Source of the DNA: Palsa-504 sp963769715
Lineage (GTDB): Bacteria > Actinomycetota > Actinomycetes > Streptosporangiales > Streptosporangiaceae
Length of the DNA: 64,000 bases
NCBI GenBank assembly: GCA_963769715.1
Contig: CAVYNE010000010.1
Location: forward strand, 94,978 to 158,977
Direction of reading: 5' to 3'
Position 1 is the stretch's first letter. Each line of letters begins with the position of its first letter. Positions 16,134 to 27,508 of the stretch are shown here, in pieces. Made by a program: the position numbers and the translations under genes. The notes under the pieces are model-generated. The model was given only the letters and a program-made list of their open reading frames with translations, was not told the origin of the DNA and did not search any database.

Positions 16134-17414
16134 ATGTCAGTCGACCAGGGGAGCAAGCTCACTGAGCGGGCGGCACCGAAATCCCCGGACACCCAGCGAC
16201 TAGGCGCCCTGCGCGCGAGGTACGACCACGCCACCGCGGACCTGGACCCGCCGCTGGCCATCGTGGATCTGGGCGCCTTCGACCGCAATGCCGCCGACAT
16301 GACCCGCCGGGCGGCGCTGGCTGGAAACGGGGGCCGCCCGATCCGGGTGGCCACCAAATCGCTGCGGTGCCGCTACCTGATCGAGCGCGCGCTGGCCAGG
16401 CCCGGCTACCGGGGTGTCATGTGCTACTCGCTGACCGAAGCCCTCTGGCTGCACGCCATGGGCACCTGCGACGACCTGCTGGTCGCCTACCCCACCGTGG
16501 ACCGGCGGGCGCTGCGCGCACTGGCCGCCGACGCCCAGGCCAGGCAGCGCATCACGATCATGACCGACTCCGAGACACACCTGGACGTGGTGGACCGCGC
16601 CCTGGGTGACGGTCACCCGGAAATCCGGGTCTGCCTGGACCTCGATGTCTCCTGGCGCCCGCTGGGCCGCAGGCCCGCGGTGCACATCGGCACCAGGCGG
16701 TCTCCGCTGCACACGCCGGAACAGGCGGCGGACTTCGCGAAGGCGCTCACGCGCCGCGCGGGGTTCCGCCTGGTCGGCGTGATGGGGTACGAGGGCCAGA
16801 TCGCGGGCCTGGGCGACGCACCCCCGGGGCGCCCGCTTAGAGCGCAGCTGATCAGGCTGATCCAGGGCCGTTCGGTCCCGGAACTCAACCGGCGGCGGGC
16901 CGAGACGATCCGCCTGATCCAGGCCCTGACCACGCTGGAGTTCGTGAACGGCGGCGGGACCGGCAGCCTGGAGTCGACCGCGCGGGACGCGTCGGTGACC
17001 GAACTCACGGCGGGTTCCGGGCTGGTCGGCCCGACCCTGTTCGACGCGTACCGCCGGTTCTCCCCCGAACCCGCCCTGCTGTTCGCGCTGCCGGTGGTGA
17101 GAAGGCCGGGCCCGGGTATCGCCACGCTGTTCTCCGGCGGCTACGTGGCCTCCGGCACCGGCACCCCGGACCGGCTGCCGCGGCCGTACCTGCCGGCGGG
17201 CCTCAGCCTCACCGGCGTCGAAGGCGCCGGCGAGGTCCAGACGCCGGTGCGCGGCGCGGCCGCCGGGGACCTGCGGCCGGGCGACCGGGTCTGGCTGCGC
17301 CACGCCAAGGCCGGCGAACTCGCCGAGCGCTTCATGGCGTACCACGTGATCCACGACGACGGGCCGGTCACCGAGGTGCCGACGTACCGGGGCGAGGGCC
17401 AGTGCTTCGGGTAG
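16134..17414 (+). CDS. Alanine racemase-fold PLP enzyme (D-serine dehydratase/D-threonine aldolase-like)
   Basis: 426 residues. Begins its alanine-racemase N-terminal barrel with PPLAIVDLGAFDRNAADM, and the likely PLP lysine is in RVATKSLRC near residue 80. A Gly-rich phosphate site (NGGGTGS) and a C-terminal beta domain follow, with HAKAGELAERF near the end typical of the DSD1-like amino-acid deaminase/aldolase group. It should cleave or deaminate a beta-hydroxy-D-amino acid. ATG 16134 is 47 bases from the divergent oxidase start, so the two promoters overlap. Confidence 0.8.
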   Translation: MSVDQGSKLTERAAPKSPDTQRLGALRARYDHATADLDPPLAIVDLGAFDRNAADMTRRAALAGNGGRPIRVATKSLRCRYLIERALARPGYRGVMCYSLTEALWLHAMGTCDDLLVAYPTVDRRALRALAADAQARQRITIMTDSETHLDVVDRALGDGHPEIRVCLDLDVSWRPLGRRPAVHIGTRRSPLHTPEQAADFAKALTRRAGFRLVGVMGYEGQIAGLGDAPPGRPLRAQLIRLIQGRSVPELNRRRAETIRLIQALTTLEFVNGGGTGSLESTARDASVTELTAGSGLVGPTLFDAYRRFSPEPALLFALPVVRRPGPGIATLFSGGYVASGTGTPDRLPRPYLPAGLSLTGVEGAGEVQTPVRGAAAGDLRPGDRVWLRHAKAGELAERFMAYHVIHDDGPVTEVPTYRGEGQCFG

Positions 17415-17418
17415 GTCT

Positions 17419-18032
17419 TCACCGTGGCCGCCGCGGCTCAGCAGAGCTGCGCCGGCTAACTCCGCGGTGATCTGATCCGCCATGGCCTGCATACCCGCGG
17501 CGAGTTCGGCGGCTGAGGGGGCCCGCTCCGGGTCGATCAGCCACTGCACCAGGACGCCGCTGACCAGCGCCTGGTGCAGTGAGCCGATCGCCCGGGCCCG
17601 CTGCTCGTCGGCGGGGTCCACGCCGTAGAGCAGCTGTGCCCACAGCGTCCTGGCGTCTTCCAGGCCGTCGGCCACCGCGGTGCGCACGTCGGGATCGCGC
17701 TGCGCCACGGTGAAGATGTCGAAGGTGGCGAGCCACACCTGGTTGCTGTCCCGGAACGAGTCGATGACGCGGGTCCAGAACCGCTCCAGGCGCTCCCGGG
17801 TGGTCGCGCCGGCGTCCAGGTCGCCGATGGCCTGCGCCATCTGCTCGCCGAAATCATCCATGGCGGCCAGCACCGCGGCGTTGAGCAGAGCCTTGGTCGA
17901 GCCGTAGTGATAGCCGATCGAGGCCAGGTTGGTGCCCGAGGCCGCGACGATGTCGCGGGCGGTGGTGTGCGCGTAGCCCTTCTCCCGCAGGCAGCGGACG
18001 GCACCGGCGAGGAGGTCTTCACGATGGCCCAT
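17419..18032 (-). CDS. TetR-family transcriptional regulator (C-terminal stop apparently lost by frameshift)
   Basis: From ATG 18032 the first 60 residues are a TetR helix-turn-helix (TTARDIVAASGTNLASIGYHYGSTKALL), followed by a helical ligand domain to about residue 200. The reading frame has no stop there and runs on antisense through the neighbouring PLP gene as far as 16200 (610 codons). A TGA at 17419-17421 lies in another frame, five bases from the convergent stop, so a single-base indel near the 3' end is the simplest explanation; the end given here is that TGA. It probably represses the divergent monooxygenase. Confidence 0.8.
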
Positions 18033-18055
18033 GGCGGGATCCTAACGAAGAATCT

Positions 18056-18093
18056 ATACAAACGTACTATACGAATGTCTTATACGTTTGTAT
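18056..18093. promoter_or_regulatory. Inverted-repeat operator between tetR and the monooxygenase gene
   Basis: Perfect 10-bp arms ATACAAACGT (18056-18065) and ACGTTTGTAT (18084-18093) with an 18-base spacer containing further TATACG half-sites (18069 and 18081). The A/T-rich block stands out sharply from the surroundings. The right arm overlaps the possible ATG at 18092. It is the expected type of site for the divergent TetR protein. Confidence 0.75.
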
Positions 18094-19327
18094 GATTCCG
18101 GGTATGGACAACCCTGCTCTGAAAAACCGGCGCATCCTGATCTCCGGCGCGAGCGTCGCCGGACCCGCCCTCGCCTACTGGCTCGCCCGGCACGGGTTCC
18201 GCCCGACCGTGGTGGAGCCCGCGCCGCACCTGCGCGGCGGCGGCTACGCGGTCGATTTCCGCGGCGCGGCCCACCTGTCGGTGCTGACGAAGATGGGCAT
18301 CGGTGACCAGATCCGGGCGCAGCAGACCCACCTCGCCACGACCACCTACGTCGAGGCGGACGGCCGCCCCGTGGCCCAGATGCCGGCCGGGATCTTCGCC
18401 GGCGACGTGGAGATCCTCCGCGGCGACCTGGCCCGGATCCTGTACCAGGCGACCAGGGACGGCACCGAGTACCTGTTCGGCGACTCGATCACCGGCCTGC
18501 GGCAGGACGCCGACGGCGTGCACGTCACCTTCGCTCACGCCGCACCGCGCACCTTCGACCTGGTGATCGGGGCCGACGGGCGGCACTCCAACGTCCGCCG
18601 GCTGGCCTTCGCCGACAACCCGGGATCGGTCCGCGACCTCGGCCTTTACGTGTCCATCTTCAGCGTGGCCAACTCCTTCGGCCTGGACCACTCGGGACTG
18701 CTGTACAGCGTGCCGGGCAAGACGGCCGCTGTCTTCAGCGGGCGGCAGGCTGAGCAGGCGGTGGCGCAGTTCTTCTTCTCGGCCCCGGACCGCGGCCCGA
18801 TCAGCTTTGACTACCACGACACCGGCCAGCAGCAGAAGATCGTGGCCAGCGCCTTCGACGGCGTGTGCTGGCAGGTGCCGCGCCTGCTCGAGCAGATGCC
18901 CGAGGCGGCCGACTTCTACTTCGACTCGGTGAGCCAGGTTCACCTGGACCGGTGGTCAGCCGGGCGGGTGGCGCTCATCGGCGACGCCGGCTACGCCGCC
19001 GGGCCGGGCGGTAACGGCACCGGCACGGCGGTGATCGCGGCCTACGTGCTCGCCGGGGAACTGGCCGCGGCCGGCGGCGAGTACCGCGTCGCGTTCACGC
19101 GCTACGAGCAGTTGCTGCGCCCCTACGTCGCGCGGGGCCAGAAGCAGGCCCGGGGCGGCGCGGCCTTCCTGGCCCCGGCGACCGTGAAGAAAATCAACCA
19201 GCGCGACCGGTTCTTCCGGATGCTGTCTCGCCTGCCGGCCAAGAGGTTCATCAGGTACATGTCCACCCGGACCGCGACGGCCATCAGGCTGCCCGATTAC
19301 CGGGAGATGGCGGCGCCGCCGCGGTGA
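18092..19327 (+). CDS. FAD-dependent monooxygenase (PHBH/UbiH type)
   Basis: 411 residues. N-terminal Rossmann FAD site ILISGASVAGPALAYWLARHG; the second FAD motif LVIGADGRHSNVRRLAF near residue 155-170; and the third GDAGYAAGPGGNGTG near 295-310, all three PHBH-fold motifs. Such enzymes hydroxylate aromatic or polyketide compounds, often drugs such as tetracycline or rifampicin, using NAD(P)H. ATG 18092 would be leaderless and inside the operator; ATG 18104, four codons later, is an equally plausible start. Divergent from and likely controlled by the TetR gene. Confidence 0.88.
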   Translation: MIPGMDNPALKNRRILISGASVAGPALAYWLARHGFRPTVVEPAPHLRGGGYAVDFRGAAHLSVLTKMGIGDQIRAQQTHLATTTYVEADGRPVAQMPAGIFAGDVEILRGDLARILYQATRDGTEYLFGDSITGLRQDADGVHVTFAHAAPRTFDLVIGADGRHSNVRRLAFADNPGSVRDLGLYVSIFSVANSFGLDHSGLLYSVPGKTAAVFSGRQAEQAVAQFFFSAPDRGPISFDYHDTGQQQKIVASAFDGVCWQVPRLLEQMPEAADFYFDSVSQVHLDRWSAGRVALIGDAGYAAGPGGNGTGTAVIAAYVLAGELAAAGGEYRVAFTRYEQLLRPYVARGQKQARGGAAFLAPATVKKINQRDRFFRMLSRLPAKRFIRYMSTRTATAIRLPDYREMAAPPR

Positions 19328-19425
19328 CGCTGGGTCCTGCTCCTGAACGGCAACTCTGTGTGTACCGCGCGAGCTATTCAGGCTAGGCATGCTGGTCACA
19401 GATACCGAGTCAACCGGGGGATACT

Positions 19426-20581
19426 GTGGCAAGCAATGAACTCATCGTGGCACCGAAGGCGGCTTCCTTCGGCCGCACCGCCGAGCTGACGCCGGCCTCG
19501 TGGTCCGGGCCGGACCGGGACCCGCTGCTGATCCGGGCGGCGGCCCGGGCGGGCGAAGTGCGGCGGGCGATGTCCCGCGTCGTGCACGACGTGCGCTACC
19601 GGCCGCCGCGGCGGCGCACGGCCAAGCTGCTGGTCCTGATCCCGGCGCACAACGAGGAAGGCTCGATCGGCAACGTGCTCAACGCGCTGCTGACGCAGAC
19701 CCGGGTACCCGACCGGATCGTGGTGATCGCCGACAACTGCCTGCAGCAACTCGAGGCGGATCTGGCCGCCACGCCCCGGCCCGGCGGCGTGATGGCCAGG
19801 TACACCTTCGACCAGCGCTTGGGCGCCTCGGGGATGGCCCGGATGCTGATCCGCATGCAACGCCTGGAGTTCGCCTCCTGGACGGCCGACGCGCTGCGGC
19901 GCAACCGCAAGACCTATGTGCGCGGCGGCCAGGCGCCTACGCCGGGCCGATGCTGACGGTGCGCGCGCTGTGGGCGCAGCGCCGCAAGTGGGATGAGGGG
20001 ATGTCCACGCTGCTGGTCCGCTCGACGCTGAACAAGTGGACCGCCACCCTATGGCGCCAGCAGCTCGGCCTGCTATCCAACGGCATCACCAGGATCGGCT
20101 TCGTCTTCCTGCTCGCGGCCTCGCTGATGGTGCACCAGTACGTGTGGAACTGGCTGTGGGCGATCCCGCCGGGCGTCGCCGCGCTGCTGAACCTCAAGCT
20201 CGCGTGGCGGGTGCCGAACCGCAGCGCCGCGGCCTGCTCGCCGCCGTGCTCCTCGTCCCGGTCGAGCTGTACCTGATCATGCGGGTGGCCTGCGCCACCG
20301 CGTCCTGGGTGAACGTCCTGGCCGGGATCAAGCGCGACGGCTGGGCCCAGCAGGCCCGGGCGGAGCAGGGCAGCTCCGGCGGCCCGGGTAAGGTGCTCGG
20401 CGCCATGTGCATCGTCGCGGTGCTGGTCGGCGGCGCGGTCTACGGCTGGACCCACTCGCCGCTGTGGGTCCAGCGGGAGATACTCACGGTCGGCTGGGCC
20501 GGGCTGGCGATCGTCACGGCGCTGCAAACGGTCATGATGGTCCTTCGGATTCTTCGTCCCAGCCGCGGCCTGCGGCCGTAA
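19426..20581 (+). pseudogene. Decayed family-2 glycosyltransferase
   Basis: Three pieces in different frames together match a GT2 membrane glycosyltransferase. The first (19426-19956) has LLVLIPAHNEEGSIGNVL and IVVIADNC, then jumps straight to the late motif RMQRLEFASWTAD, so the central catalytic part (DxD region) is deleted. The second carries LWAQRRKWDEGM and two hydrophobic helices (near 20090-20190). The third, from about 20250 to 20581, holds the last two or three helices. At least two frameshifts and one deletion are needed, so it cannot be functional. It lies antisense to the open extension of treZ. Confidence 0.75.
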
Positions 20582-22348
20582 CCCACACGACGGACTGAGG
20601 GCTCTGGTCTCGATGACAGCGAACGTGGCGGGAGGCATCGCGACGATGTCCCGGCGGATCGCGACGCCCGCGCTGGACGCGGCGAGCACGCCGGTGCCGG
20701 GCTGCCCGAGCGGCAGCCGGACGGCGCCGGTGCCGAGGTTCGCCGCGATCCGCAGCCGCCCCCGGCAGACCAGGAGCCAGCGCGCGTCCTCGTCGAAGTC
20801 GGCGTGCACCCGGTCAAGCCGCGGATCGGTCAGCTCGGTCCTGGCCCGGCGCAGCGCGATCAGCTCCCGGTACCAGGCGTGCAGGCCCAGGTGCGGCTCG
20901 TGATGGCGCTGCTCCCAGTTGAGCTTGGAGCGGCAGAAGGTCGCCTCGTCCTGGGGGTCGGGCACGTCGGCCGCGTCCCAGCCGTGCGAGGCGAACTCGG
21001 CCTTACGCCCCTCGGCGACCGCCTTGGCCAGCCCGGGGTCGATGTGGTCGGTGAAGTACTGCCACGGAGTGTCCGCGCCCCACTCCTCGCCCATGAACAG
21101 CATCGGGGTGTAGGGCGAGGTCAGCACCAGGCCGGCGCCGACCTTGACCAGCTCGGGAGATAGCGCGGCAGCGATCCGGTCGCCGAGGGCCCGGTTGCCG
21201 ATCTGATCGTGATCCTGCAGGTAACCAAGGAAGCGGTGAGCGGGAACGCGGAACACGTCGACCTGCCGCCCGTGCGTCCGGCCGCGGAAGGCGGACCAGA
21301 TGCCGTCGTGGAAGAACACCCTGGTGTAGGTCTTGGCTAGCGCCGCGAGCGACCCGAAGTCGCAGTAGTAGCCCTGCCGTTCGCCGGTGATCGCCGCGTG
21401 CACCGCGTGGTGGAAGTCGTCGCTCCACTGCGCGGCCAGCCCGTAGCCACCCGCCTCCCGTGAGGTAACCAGCCGGGGGTCGTTGGTGTCGGATTCGGCG
21501 ATCAGTATCAGCTCGCGGTTCAGCCGGGCCGCGAGCGCATGCACCTCGGTCGCGAGCTCCTCGAGGAAGTGCAGGGCGCGGTGGTCTTCCAGCGCGTGCA
21601 CGGCGTCCAGCCGCAGCCCGTCCAGGTGGTAGTCGCGCAGCCACATCAGCGCGTTGCCGATGAGGAACGCGCGTACCTCGTCGGATCCGGGCTGGTCCAG
21701 GTTCACCGCCGGGCCCCACGGCGTCACGTGCGCCTCGGTGAAATACGGCCCGAAGTCGCCGAGCCGGTTGCCGATGCCGACGTGGTTGTACACCACGTCG
21801 AGCAGGACGGCCAGGCCGCGCTCGTGACAGGCGTCGACGAACCGCTTCAGCCGGTCGGGGCCGCCGTACGGCTCGTGCACCGCCCACAGGTTGATCCCGT
21901 CGTAGCCCCAGCCGTGCCGGCCGGGGAACGCCGCCACCGGCATCAGCTCCACCGCGTGCACGCCGAGATCGCGCAGGTGGTCAAGCCGCCCGATGGCCGC
22001 GTCGAAGGTCCCCTCGGCGGTGAACGTGCCGATGTGCAGCTCGTAGATCACCGAGCCGTGCAGCGCGCCGCCGCGCCACCGTTCGTCCGTCCAGCGGAAG
22101 GCGGAGTGATCATAGGTACGGCTCAGGCCCTTGATGCCGAACGGCTGCCGCAGGGAGCGCGGGTCCGGCAGCAGCTCGCCGTCGTCCAGCCTGAACCCGT
22201 AGTCGATGCCGGCCGCCACGTCGGACACGTCCGCGCTCCACCAGCCCGCGCTGGTACCCGCGTTCTCCTGGCTCATCGGATACCGCTGGCCCGCGACCTC
22301 CACCTCGGCCTGGCCCGCGGCGGGCGCCCAGACGCTGAACGTGGTCAA
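19937..22348 (-). CDS. treZ: Malto-oligosyltrehalose trehalohydrolase, with an abnormal antisense C-terminal extension
   Basis: Residues 1 to about 580 are a full TreZ: an N-terminal E-set domain (FSVWAPAAGQ), then a GH13 barrel with DVVYNHVG, GLRLDAVHAL (nucleophile Asp), LIAESDTND (acid Glu) and LQDHDQIGNR. TreZ releases free trehalose from maltooligosyl-trehalose. The expected end is near 20600, but no stop is there and the frame stays open for about 220 more codons antisense to the decayed glycosyltransferase, with low-complexity Arg/Asp/Gln-rich sequence. GTG start overlaps treY stop by four bases. The extension is probably not a functional domain. Confidence 0.93.
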   Translation of the reverse strand: MTTFSVWAPAAGQAEVEVAGQRYPMSQENAGTSAGWWSADVSDVAAGIDYGFRLDDGELLPDPRSLRQPFGIKGLSRTYDHSAFRWTDERWRGGALHGSVIYELHIGTFTAEGTFDAAIGRLDHLRDLGVHAVELMPVAAFPGRHGWGYDGINLWAVHEPYGGPDRLKRFVDACHERGLAVLLDVVYNHVGIGNRLGDFGPYFTEAHVTPWGPAVNLDQPGSDEVRAFLIGNALMWLRDYHLDGLRLDAVHALEDHRALHFLEELATEVHALAARLNRELILIAESDTNDPRLVTSREAGGYGLAAQWSDDFHHAVHAAITGERQGYYCDFGSLAALAKTYTRVFFHDGIWSAFRGRTHGRQVDVFRVPAHRFLGYLQDHDQIGNRALGDRIAAALSPELVKVGAGLVLTSPYTPMLFMGEEWGADTPWQYFTDHIDPGLAKAVAEGRKAEFASHGWDAADVPDPQDEATFCRSKLNWEQRHHEPHLGLHAWYRELIALRRARTELTDPRLDRVHADFDEDARWLLVCRGRLRIAANLGTGAVRLPLGQPGTGVLAASSAGVAIRRDIVAMPPATFAVIETRALSPSCGLRPQAAAGTKNPKDHHDRLQRRDDRQPGPADREYLPLDPQRRVGPAVDRAADQHRDDAHGAEHLTRAAGAALLRPGLLGPAVALDPGQDVHPGRGGAGHPHDQVQLDRDEEHGGEQAAALRFGTRHASLRFSSAATPGGIAHSQFHTYWCTISEAASRKTKPILVMPLDSRPSCWRHRVAVHLFSVERTSSVDIPSSHLRRCAHSARTVSIGPA

Positions 22349-24940
22349 CGGATGCTGCCGTCCGCGTACCGCTCCTGCTCCATCTCGTAGACCCGGTCCG
22401 GGATGAGCAACGCCACCGGAAGCCGCCTGGTCAGCTCGGAAAGCGGCGGCCGCAGGCCGGCGTGCCTGACTCCGGTCAGCACGTCCCGCCAGTGCAGTTC
22501 GGGCAGCGGCAGGGCGGTGTCCGCCCAGCCACCGCGCCGCCGCAGCCCGGCGGGCAGCCGGGTCACGACGGTGACCGCGTGGCCACCGCGCAGGAACGCC
22601 ACCGCGTGCTGGGCGGCCGGGCCCTCGCTCGGCAGCGGAGTGTAGCTCCCGGCGAACCAGTCCCGGTGCTCGCGCCGCAGCCGCAATGCCCGGGAGGTCA
22701 CCAGCAGCTTCTCCGCGTCCAGGCCGACCGCCTGGTCCGGGGCGGCCTGGAGTGCGGCCAGCAGCCGCTGGCGGCGCTGGTAGTCGACCGGCCTGCGGTT
22801 GTCCGGGTCCACCAGGGACAGGCCGGTCAGCTCGCAGCCCTGGTAGACGTCGGCGACCCCGGGCATGGTGAGCTGCACCAGCTTCGCGCCCAGGGTGTTC
22901 ACCCGGGCGTCCGGCGCGATCCTGGCCACGAAGCCGGCGACGGCGGCGGTCAGTTCCGGGTCGCCGAGCACGGCGTCGGCCAGGCCGAGCACCGCCGACT
23001 CATAGCCCATCCGGCGTACGGTCCAGGACGTCCGCGTCTTGGCCTCGTGCATCGCCTTGTCCAGGTACTCACCCAGGCGTTCGGCTCCGATCAGCCAGGC
23101 GCCGACCAGGGTCTGCCACATCAGGTACTCGAGATCGGGTTCCGGGGCCCGCTCCGCGGCCTGCGCCGCGGCGCCGTCGGTGAGCCACCTGGCCAGGCCG
23201 TGCCACTCGGACACCTGGTGTCCCCACTCCTGCGGCCATTCGGCCAGTACGGCTAGCCGGGCCCGGACGTCTTCCTGCCGTTTGGTGTCGTGCGTGGACA
23301 AGGTGGTCATGGTGAACGGCCAGCGCCGCGCGAGGCGGCCGGCGGCGGCGTGGAATTCGGCCGTGCTGATGCCGAAAATGTCCGGGTTGCCGCCCACCTC
23401 GTTCAGCGCGGCCAGCCGGGACCAGCGGTAGAACGCAGTGTCCTCCACCCCCTTGGCCAGCACCGGGCCGGTGGTCTGGCCGAACCGGACGATCAGCTCG
23501 TCCCGTGCGGCCTGCTGGGCCTCATCATCGGTCACCTCGCCCAGGCCGAGCACGGCGGCCTGGACCACGTCGAGGGCCCGGTGCAGGCGCTCGTCCAGAT
23601 GGTCCCGGGCCGCCGCGGTGGCCGCGGTCACCGCCGCCGCGGCGGCGGCGGATGGCGGCTCGCCGGGGGTTACGTAGGCCCGGTACACGCCGAACTCGGC
23701 CAGCACGGCGACCAGCACGTCATGCAGGTCGGCGGCGGAGTAGCCGTCGAGGGCCCGGTAGCAGGCCCGCGCGAGCAGCCGGGTCAGCCGGGACAACTCG
23801 GCGGCGAAGGTGCCATCGGCGATGTCTTGCTTGGCGTCCCGCTCGATCTCGGCGAAACTCTGCTTCCCGCCCGTGAAGCGGACGTATTCCTCGGTCAGCG
23901 GGACCTCACCGGCCGGGTCGGTGAACAGCCCGCCGACCAGAGCGAGGGTGTCATATCCGGTGGTGCCCGCGCAGGGCCAGTCGGGCAGTTCCTCGCCATG
24001 CGCCAGGATCTTCTCCACCACTACCCAGGCGCCGCCGGTCTCGGCGTCCAGCCGGGTGAGGTAGCCGCGCGGGTCGGCCAGCCCGTCGGGATGGTCCACC
24101 CGCAGGCCGTCGATCAGCCCCTCCCGGAGCAGGCGCAACAGCACCTGGTGGGTCGCGGCGAACACGTCGGGATCCTCGACCCTGATCGCGATGAGCTGGT
24201 CGACATCGAAGAACCGCCGCCAGTTGAGCTGGGTGGCCGCGTCGCGGGCGTCGGTGAGCCGGTAGTGCTGCTGGGCCAGCAGCACGCCCAGGGGCAGGTC
24301 GGCGACGCCGTCCCGGAGCGGAAGCACGTGGTCGAAATAGCGCAGCACCGGCCCGCGGTGCCCGGCGTTCTCCGGGGACCTCGGGGCCGTGTCGATGATG
24401 AGATCGCCCAGGCACTCCTGGAGCGGCCCGGCCAGGATGGGCATCAGCAGCTTGCCCTCCTGCGCGTCCCAGTCGATGTCGAACCAGTGCGCGAACTGCG
24501 ATTGCCGGCCCTGGTAGAGCACGGACCACAGTTGCCTGTTGAGCAATTCGGGGGTCGGCCGGGCCATGTGGTTGGGCACGACGTCGACGATGACCCCGAG
24601 GCCGTGCCGGTGAAACTCGTGCGCCATCTCGCGGAACGCGGGCTCCCCGCCGAGGTCCGAACAGACCCGCGAATGATCCACCACGTCGTACCCGTGCGGT
24701 GAGCCCGGATTGGCCTGCAGGATCGGCGACAGGTAGACGTGCGTCACGCCCAGCGCGGCCAGGTAGCCGGCCTGCTCGGCCGCCTTCGCGAAGCCGAAGC
24801 TGTCCCGCAGCTGCAGCCGGTAGGTGGAAACCGGGGCGCTCTGCTCATTTCCGGGCTCATTTCTCGGCTCATTTCTCGGCCCACCTCCGCGGCCAGCCAT
24901 ACGGCCATCTCCGGGCCCGTCCGCGGAGCCGCCCGTGAAC

Positions 24941-24948
<8 letters not shown>
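22345..24948 (-). CDS. treY: Malto-oligosyltrehalose synthase
   Basis: 867 residues, a GH13 enzyme that isomerises the reducing-end glucose of a maltodextrin to an alpha,alpha-1,1 linkage. Visible motifs: STYRLQL at the barrel start, GVTHVYLSPILQA, VDVVPNHMA, GLRVDHPDGLADP (nucleophile Asp), VVEKILAHGEELP (Glu) and THDTKRQEDVRAR. A short Asn/Glu/Pro-rich leader (residues 17-36, with repeated RNEP) precedes the barrel and may not be translated. GTG 24948 overlaps the glgX end by eight bases; its stop overlaps treZ. It acts between GlgX and TreZ. Confidence 0.96.
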
Positions 24949-27076
<2,128 letters not shown>

Positions 27077-27508
27077 CCCTCGTGTTGGGTATGCGTTCCG
27101 GCCATCTCTCACTTTCCCACCCCTAGCGGCGCCCATGCGCGGCAGTCGCGTCGTCCCTGGCCACTCGGCCGAAGGCGGGTATCAGAAGTCAGCATTTCCA
27201 GCGGTTTAGCACCGCCTGGACAAGTCGGTCGCGTTCGCCCGCTCTTGCTAGTTTCACTTAGCAGACGCTGATAAGCCAATTCATGGTCTATTGACCGCAT
27301 AGCGTTACCGCCGAGAATCCTGTTCCCCGGTGACAATACTGCCGCGCGGCGGGCGGCTTCCTTAACGGCCGCCGCCACGCGCCGCAGATACCCATGAGTG
27401 TGGCGCCCTACCCGCAAGAATCAGTAGAATGCCACGTTCATGTCCTACCGTGGTATCCGCTCACGGTGCCACCGGGACTAACGGAAGCGCGGGTCGCCTT
27501 CCCGGGCG
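27077..27508. other. Intergenic region without recognised gene
   Basis: About 430 bases between the end of etfA and glgX. I see no convincing coding sequence, tRNA or riboswitch here. It must contain the promoter of the trehalose operon and the end of the long methylated-amine operon; no clear hairpin with a T tract was found. Confidence 0.6.

Noticed and set aside
16200..17418. The continuation of the TetR frame as a 610-residue protein
   Set aside because: It is the antisense shadow of the PLP enzyme gene; it has Arg/Gly/Ala-rich composition with no domain.
23290..24702. A 470-codon plus-strand frame
   Set aside because: Antisense shadow of treY.
27109..27417. A 102-codon minus-strand gene upstream of glgX
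   Set aside because: No recognisable domain and it overlaps the alternative glgX start; not supported.
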